This document shows positions 61,087 to 64,000 of a DNA stretch of 64,000 nucleotides, in pieces (position 1 is the stretch's first letter; the number at the start of each line of letters is the position of its first letter). The notes under the pieces are model-generated. The model ran no database searches and was not told where the DNA came from. It saw only the letters and a list, made by a program, of their open reading frames with translations. Position numbers and translations under genes: made by a program. Location: contig CAMAVR010000014.1 of assembly GCA_945861885.1 (NCBI GenBank), positions 1-64,000 of the forward strand, given 5' to 3'. The DNA is from Nannocystis exedens. Its GTDB lineage: Bacteria; Myxococcota_A; Polyangia; Polyangiales; Polyangiaceae.

Positions 61087-61785
61087 CTAAAGCGGCGTCA
61101 CTCTCACGTTGCTGAAACAGACTTTTGCCGCCCAATCGTTGAAGCCGAAGCGGTTGTGCTTTGCCCCTGTCAGCGGCGCGTCGTCGACGAAAGAGAGCAG
61201 CTCGACTCCGTTGACCGACCAGCGCACCGTTTTCCCGTCGGCGCGCTCTACTTTGAATCGGTATGTCTGCCCGGGCGTCACCCCGTGTTGCCGCACATCT
61301 TCCGATGCGTTGTCGATGCGAACCTCCTTGCGGTCGGCGCCGTGTTCGTTGAGCCGCGCGAGGACATGGAGCGAGTTTTTCCACCCCCCGAAAATCGTTA
61401 GGTAGCTAGTCGCGTTGGTGTACGACACGGCGTTTGCCCCGGTTGTCCCGTCGCCCCAGAGCTCGGCTTTCAGGTCCCCCTCGGGCGAATAGCTCACCGC
61501 ATCAAATTCGATGCGCGCGTTTGTCGGCAGCGGTTTGGTGAGCCAAACGCCCTGATTCCGTGCATTTTCGCCGCATAATCGGCCGTTTTCGACGCGCCAG
61601 ACCCCTTCACGTACAGGGGCCCAGTCGGGGCCGAGCTCGGAACGCGTAAAGCGATCTTCAAATGGCGCGCTTGCAGCGACCTTTGCCGCCCCACTGTGCT
61701 CAGAGCCGCTCGACTTCCCCGGAGGGATGCAACCGCTTGCTGCCGCTGACGCGGCGACCAATGCTATCCAGTTTCGCGAAATCAC
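61087..61785 (-). CDS. Lipoprotein with jelly-roll (LamG/concanavalin-like) domain
   Basis: About 232 residues from a GTG at 61785. The signal ends in a lipobox (SAAASGC), so it should be lipidated. The mature part is a beta-jelly-roll: FEDRFTRSELGPDWAPV, GVWRVENGRLCGE, then VSYTNATSYLTIFGGWKNS, VRWSVNGVELLSF and NRFGFNDWAAKVCFSNVRV. This looks like the carbohydrate-binding or DUF1961-like fold. The ligand is unknown. The in-frame reading to 61887 has no homology and overlaps lgt's upstream region. lgt, whose product would lipidate it, is divergent. Confidence 0.72.
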   Translation of the reverse strand: MISRNWIALVAASAAASGCIPPGKSSGSEHSGAAKVAASAPFEDRFTRSELGPDWAPVREGVWRVENGRLCGENARNQGVWLTKPLPTNARIEFDAVSYSPEGDLKAELWGDGTTGANAVSYTNATSYLTIFGGWKNSLHVLARLNEHGADRKEVRIDNASEDVRQHGVTPGQTYRFKVERADGKTVRWSVNGVELLSFVDDAPLTGAKHNRFGFNDWAAKVCFSNVRVTPL

Positions 61786-61889
61786 GATGTGACAGTTATC
61801 ATAAAAAATCGCCCGCTTCTCTCGTTTGCGCAGGTTGGTTGAAGCAGTTAATGCCGAGCAGGCTCTTTGCGTGTACAAATTGGCCAACC

Positions 61890-63311
61890 ATGCACCCGAT
61901 ACTTTTTAATATTCCGCTCCCGCAGATGCCGCTCAACGTCTGGTGGGGCCTTGCCATTATCGCGCTGATCAGCCTCGTGAGCGCCGCCCTCGGTGCGAGG
62001 CGCGGTGACAAATCGTCGGTGTGGAGCGGCCTGTTCGTCGCGGTTCTCGCGGCGGGTGGCGGCTACTATTTCCGAGACGTCACGGTCGAGCAGCATTCGC
62101 TGCCGATTTATTCGTACGGCGTCATGCTCGGCCTCTCGCTCGTCGTCGGGTGGACGTTGACGCTCACGCTCGCCGAGCGAGACGGTCTGCCAAAAGAGAC
62201 GATGGCGAACTGCTACATCGTCACGGCGGTCGCGGCGATTGTCGGCGCGCGGCTCTTGTATGTCGTCACCAATCTGAGCGAGTTTCATACGGTCGCTGAT
62301 GTTCTCGCGCTCCGGCGCGGCGGTCTTGTCGCGTACGGCGGATTTTTAGGCGGATTTTTGGGGAGTTGGGCCTTTCTGTCGCGCAACGGAATTCGTCTTT
62401 TGCCGTGGGCCGATGTGGCCGCGCCAAGCATCGCGTCTGGTCTGCTGATCACGCGCATCGGCTGCTACATGTTCGGCTGCGATTTCGGCAAGCGGCTGCC
62501 AGAAGGGGCGCCCGAGCTGTTGAAAAAGTTGGGGACATTCCCTCACTGGCCGGCCGGTACGATCGAGCACGGTGATGGGGCGCCGGCATTTCTTAGGCAG
62601 ATGGATCTCTTTCGCGGCACGCCGCTCGCCGCGCAGATCACCAAAGCGGGCGAATCGCTCCCGGTGCATCCGACGCAGATTTACGAGTCGCTCGTCGGGC
62701 TAGGGCTCCTCGGTCTGCTCTTTTGGCAGCGTCGGTATCAAAAGTTTCGCGGGCAAGTATTTTTCTTGCTGGCGTTCGCTTACGGTTTTTTCAGGTTCGT
62801 CCTGGAGATCATTCGCGACGACGTCGAGCGCGGCGAATACGGGCCGACGATGCCCGAGCATGTGCTCATTCCTGGGGCGCTCCTTCTCTTTTCACTCGGC
62901 TTTATTTTCGGGATTTCGCTTGGGATCCCCAACGCCAAGGCGCGTCTCGCTTCATGCATTCTTTCGCTCGCTCCGCCGGCAGTGGCATATTGGATGCTCA
63001 AGCCGCCGTCGTTTGGCGAAACGGTGACGGTGCAGCTGTCGACGAGCCAATGGTTTGCGCTGATTAGCGCGCTAATTGTCGCCGCTTGTTACGCGTCGTA
63101 TTGGCAAAAAGGGATTCGCAATCCACGGATGGCGATGGCGCTCGGCATCGATGGCGCTCCAGTCGAAGGGGTTAGCGAAAACGACTCGGAAGAAGAGCGT
63201 GAAGCGGCCGGCGAAGACGAAGACGAAGAGGAAAAAGAAAAGTCAGGCGAAGCCGGCAAATCAAAAAAGAAGAAGCCGCTGCAAGGAATGCCGCTCCCCG
63301 AAGGGGCGTGA
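61890..63311 (+). CDS. lgt: Prolipoprotein diacylglyceryl transferase with extra N-terminal helices
   Basis: 473 residues from the ATG at 61890, against about 270-300 in E. coli. Lgt moves diacylglycerol to the lipobox Cys. MHPILFNIPL is the normal start, but about 60 residues with two extra hydrophobic segments separate it from IYSYGVMLGLSLVVGW, where the core resumes. Core motifs are RRGGLVAYGGFLGG, RIGCYMFGCDFGKRLP near 190 and HPTQIYES near 260. Two or three further helices and a highly charged Glu/Asp/Lys tail (about 440-473) follow. The tail is cytosolic or ribosome-facing by prediction. tsaE follows 10 bp on. Confidence 0.9.
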   Translation: MHPILFNIPLPQMPLNVWWGLAIIALISLVSAALGARRGDKSSVWSGLFVAVLAAGGGYYFRDVTVEQHSLPIYSYGVMLGLSLVVGWTLTLTLAERDGLPKETMANCYIVTAVAAIVGARLLYVVTNLSEFHTVADVLALRRGGLVAYGGFLGGFLGSWAFLSRNGIRLLPWADVAAPSIASGLLITRIGCYMFGCDFGKRLPEGAPELLKKLGTFPHWPAGTIEHGDGAPAFLRQMDLFRGTPLAAQITKAGESLPVHPTQIYESLVGLGLLGLLFWQRRYQKFRGQVFFLLAFAYGFFRFVLEIIRDDVERGEYGPTMPEHVLIPGALLLFSLGFIFGISLGIPNAKARLASCILSLAPPAVAYWMLKPPSFGETVTVQLSTSQWFALISALIVAACYASYWQKGIRNPRMAMALGIDGAPVEGVSENDSEEEREAAGEDEDEEEKEKSGEAGKSKKKKPLQGMPLPEGA

Positions 63312-63321
63312 GCCAAGCAAC

Positions 63322-63783
63322 GTGCTCATCGATCTCTCCTCACGTCGGGCGACGATCGCGTTTGCCCGACGTGTCGCTTCATCGCTCGCGCCCGGTCAAC
63401 TCGTTCTGCTTGATGGGCCGCTTGGTGCAGGGAAAACGTTTTTTGCAAGGGCGCTTCTTCGAGCGTTAGGGGTGCCGGAAGAGTTCGCGATCGCGAGCCC
63501 GACATTTTCAATTTGCGCGGAATACGCGACAAAAATAGGGAAAGTCGTTCACGTCGATCTTTACCGCCTCCTCGATTCGCCGCGAGGCATTGCCGGTGAA
63601 ATCGAGCTTCTCGGCCTGCGCGAGATGCGGCAAACAGGTGAAGGGGCGCTACTCATCGCGGAGTGGGCGGGCGAAGTAGCCGAAGAGCTCGGCGGCGAGC
63701 CGCTCTTGCGCATTGAGCTGGCCGTTGTTAGCGAATCGCAGCGTAGTGCCCGCGTGACCGGTTCGCTGGCGGCCGCGGTGTAA
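63322..63783 (+). CDS. tsaE: tRNA threonylcarbamoyladenosine biosynthesis protein TsaE
   Basis: 153 residues from a GTG at 63322. A P-loop ATPase that drives the TsaBDE complex making t6A37 in tRNA. Walker A is LLDGPLGAGKTFFARALL. The switch SPTFSICAEY, HVDLYRL and LLIAEWAGE are the usual family motifs. The open frame upstream (to 63076) is antisense to the Lgt tail and Lys-rich, so I reject it. tsaB and tsaD are not in the window. Confidence 0.93.
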   Translation: MLIDLSSRRATIAFARRVASSLAPGQLVLLDGPLGAGKTFFARALLRALGVPEEFAIASPTFSICAEYATKIGKVVHVDLYRLLDSPRGIAGEIELLGLREMRQTGEGALLIAEWAGEVAEELGGEPLLRIELAVVSESQRSARVTGSLAAAV

Positions 63784-63807
63784 TTTATTAGTTTGTACAG
63801 GTGATAT

Positions 63808-64000
63808 GTGGAGATTAACGCCGGAACTGAGCAGCGGTCGGGCGCAGAAGGGCGCTTTGGCGAAGTCGGGCGCTACCAATTGCATGAGCGGCTAAGCCTC
63901 GGTCCGTTCACTGAGCTTTTTCGCGCCGCGAGCCGCGGCGAAGAGGGGTTCGAAAAAGTTCTCGTGATCCGTCGGCTGCGTCGCGCGGCGATGCAAAATT
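63808..64000 (+). CDS. Serine/threonine-protein-kinase-like gene, 5' part
   Basis: 64 codons, cut by the window end. The GTG at 63808 starts a reading like the N-lobe of myxobacterial Ser/Thr kinases: GRYQLHERLSLGPFTELFRA, then SRGEEGFEKVLVIRRLRR. This matches the usual RY-x-L-x-x-x-L-G-x-G-GMAEVF, FEK and VIKR layout. The Gly-rich loop has one Gly where three are usual, and the ATP-binding Lys of V-x-I-K is Arg55. So it may be a pseudokinase. An ATG two bases earlier is in another frame. Confidence 0.6.
   Translation, partial: MEINAGTEQRSGAEGRFGEVGRYQLHERLSLGPFTELFRAASRGEEGFEKVLVIRRLRRAAMQN

Noticed and set aside
1..64000. CRISPR arrays, tRNA, rRNA genes and prophage
   Set aside because: I saw no evenly spaced repeats, cloverleaf-like segments, rRNA sequence or phage structural genes in the gaps.

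Overview
The window looks like a chromosomal piece of a Myxococcota bacterium, probably class Polyangia, with a GC content that I judge by eye at the high fifties percent, which is low for that class. The signs are a secreted protein ending in a MYXO-CTERM-like tail (58047-59402), a small conserved myxobacterial protein (60719-61072), the start of a Ser/Thr-kinase-like gene with the myxobacterial layout (63808-end), a TonB-family protein with a characteristic N-terminal anchor (4979-6562), and short GTG-CCC-rich intergenic repeats. Coding density is high. Many neighbouring genes share an ATGA stop/start overlap. I see no rRNA, tRNA, CRISPR array or prophage.

Layout. 1-4122 (minus): an ECF sigma factor, anti-sigma, bactofilin-like membrane protein and MoxR ATPase operon, with astA upstream. 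4140-14588 (plus): a zinc-binding-like lipoprotein, a TonB-family protein with a membrane partner, sbcDC, a fused heme O synthase-SCO gene with a DUF420 protein, and an acyl-CoA carboxylase beta chain. 14589-15045: the only long non-coding stretch, carrying inverted copies of a 54-bp repeat. 15046-22076 (minus): nadD, a DUF2520 protein, a histidine kinase, a membrane protein, mutL and miaA. 22128-30145: a redox flavoprotein, an orphan ccmB, a pyruvoyl arginine decarboxylase, a lysine-rich-tailed protein, a secreted protein, gltX and a CPBP protein. 30274-32844: a lytic transglycosylase and nadE.

33073-41595 is a carbamoyl-phosphate, pyrimidine and arginine operon: carA, carB, argH, one aspartate carbamoyltransferase, pyrR and a second aspartate carbamoyltransferase of another subtype. 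Its carB reads like the eukaryotic CAD/CPS1 type. A NarL-type two-component pair follows, with the kinase and regulator genes facing each other and overlapping. 43702-56394 is a nitrogen district: type III glutamine synthetase, ammonium transporter, a broken preT beside an intact preA, and an opposed operon of a urea-carboxylase-type biotin enzyme, FdrA and a DUF1116 protein. The last three lack an allophanate hydrolase in the window. I propose that FdrA/DUF1116 phosphorolyse a carboxylated ureide to carbamoyl phosphate. This is the best candidate for an undescribed system here.

56523-64000 holds an MFS transporter whose tail runs into an IS transposase remnant, the MYXO-CTERM protein, asd behind a structured leader, two small lineage-specific genes, lgt with an unusual N-terminal insertion, tsaE, and the start of a divergent kinase that lacks the usual catalytic lysine.

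All family assignments are made by eye from remembered family motifs. No database search was run.
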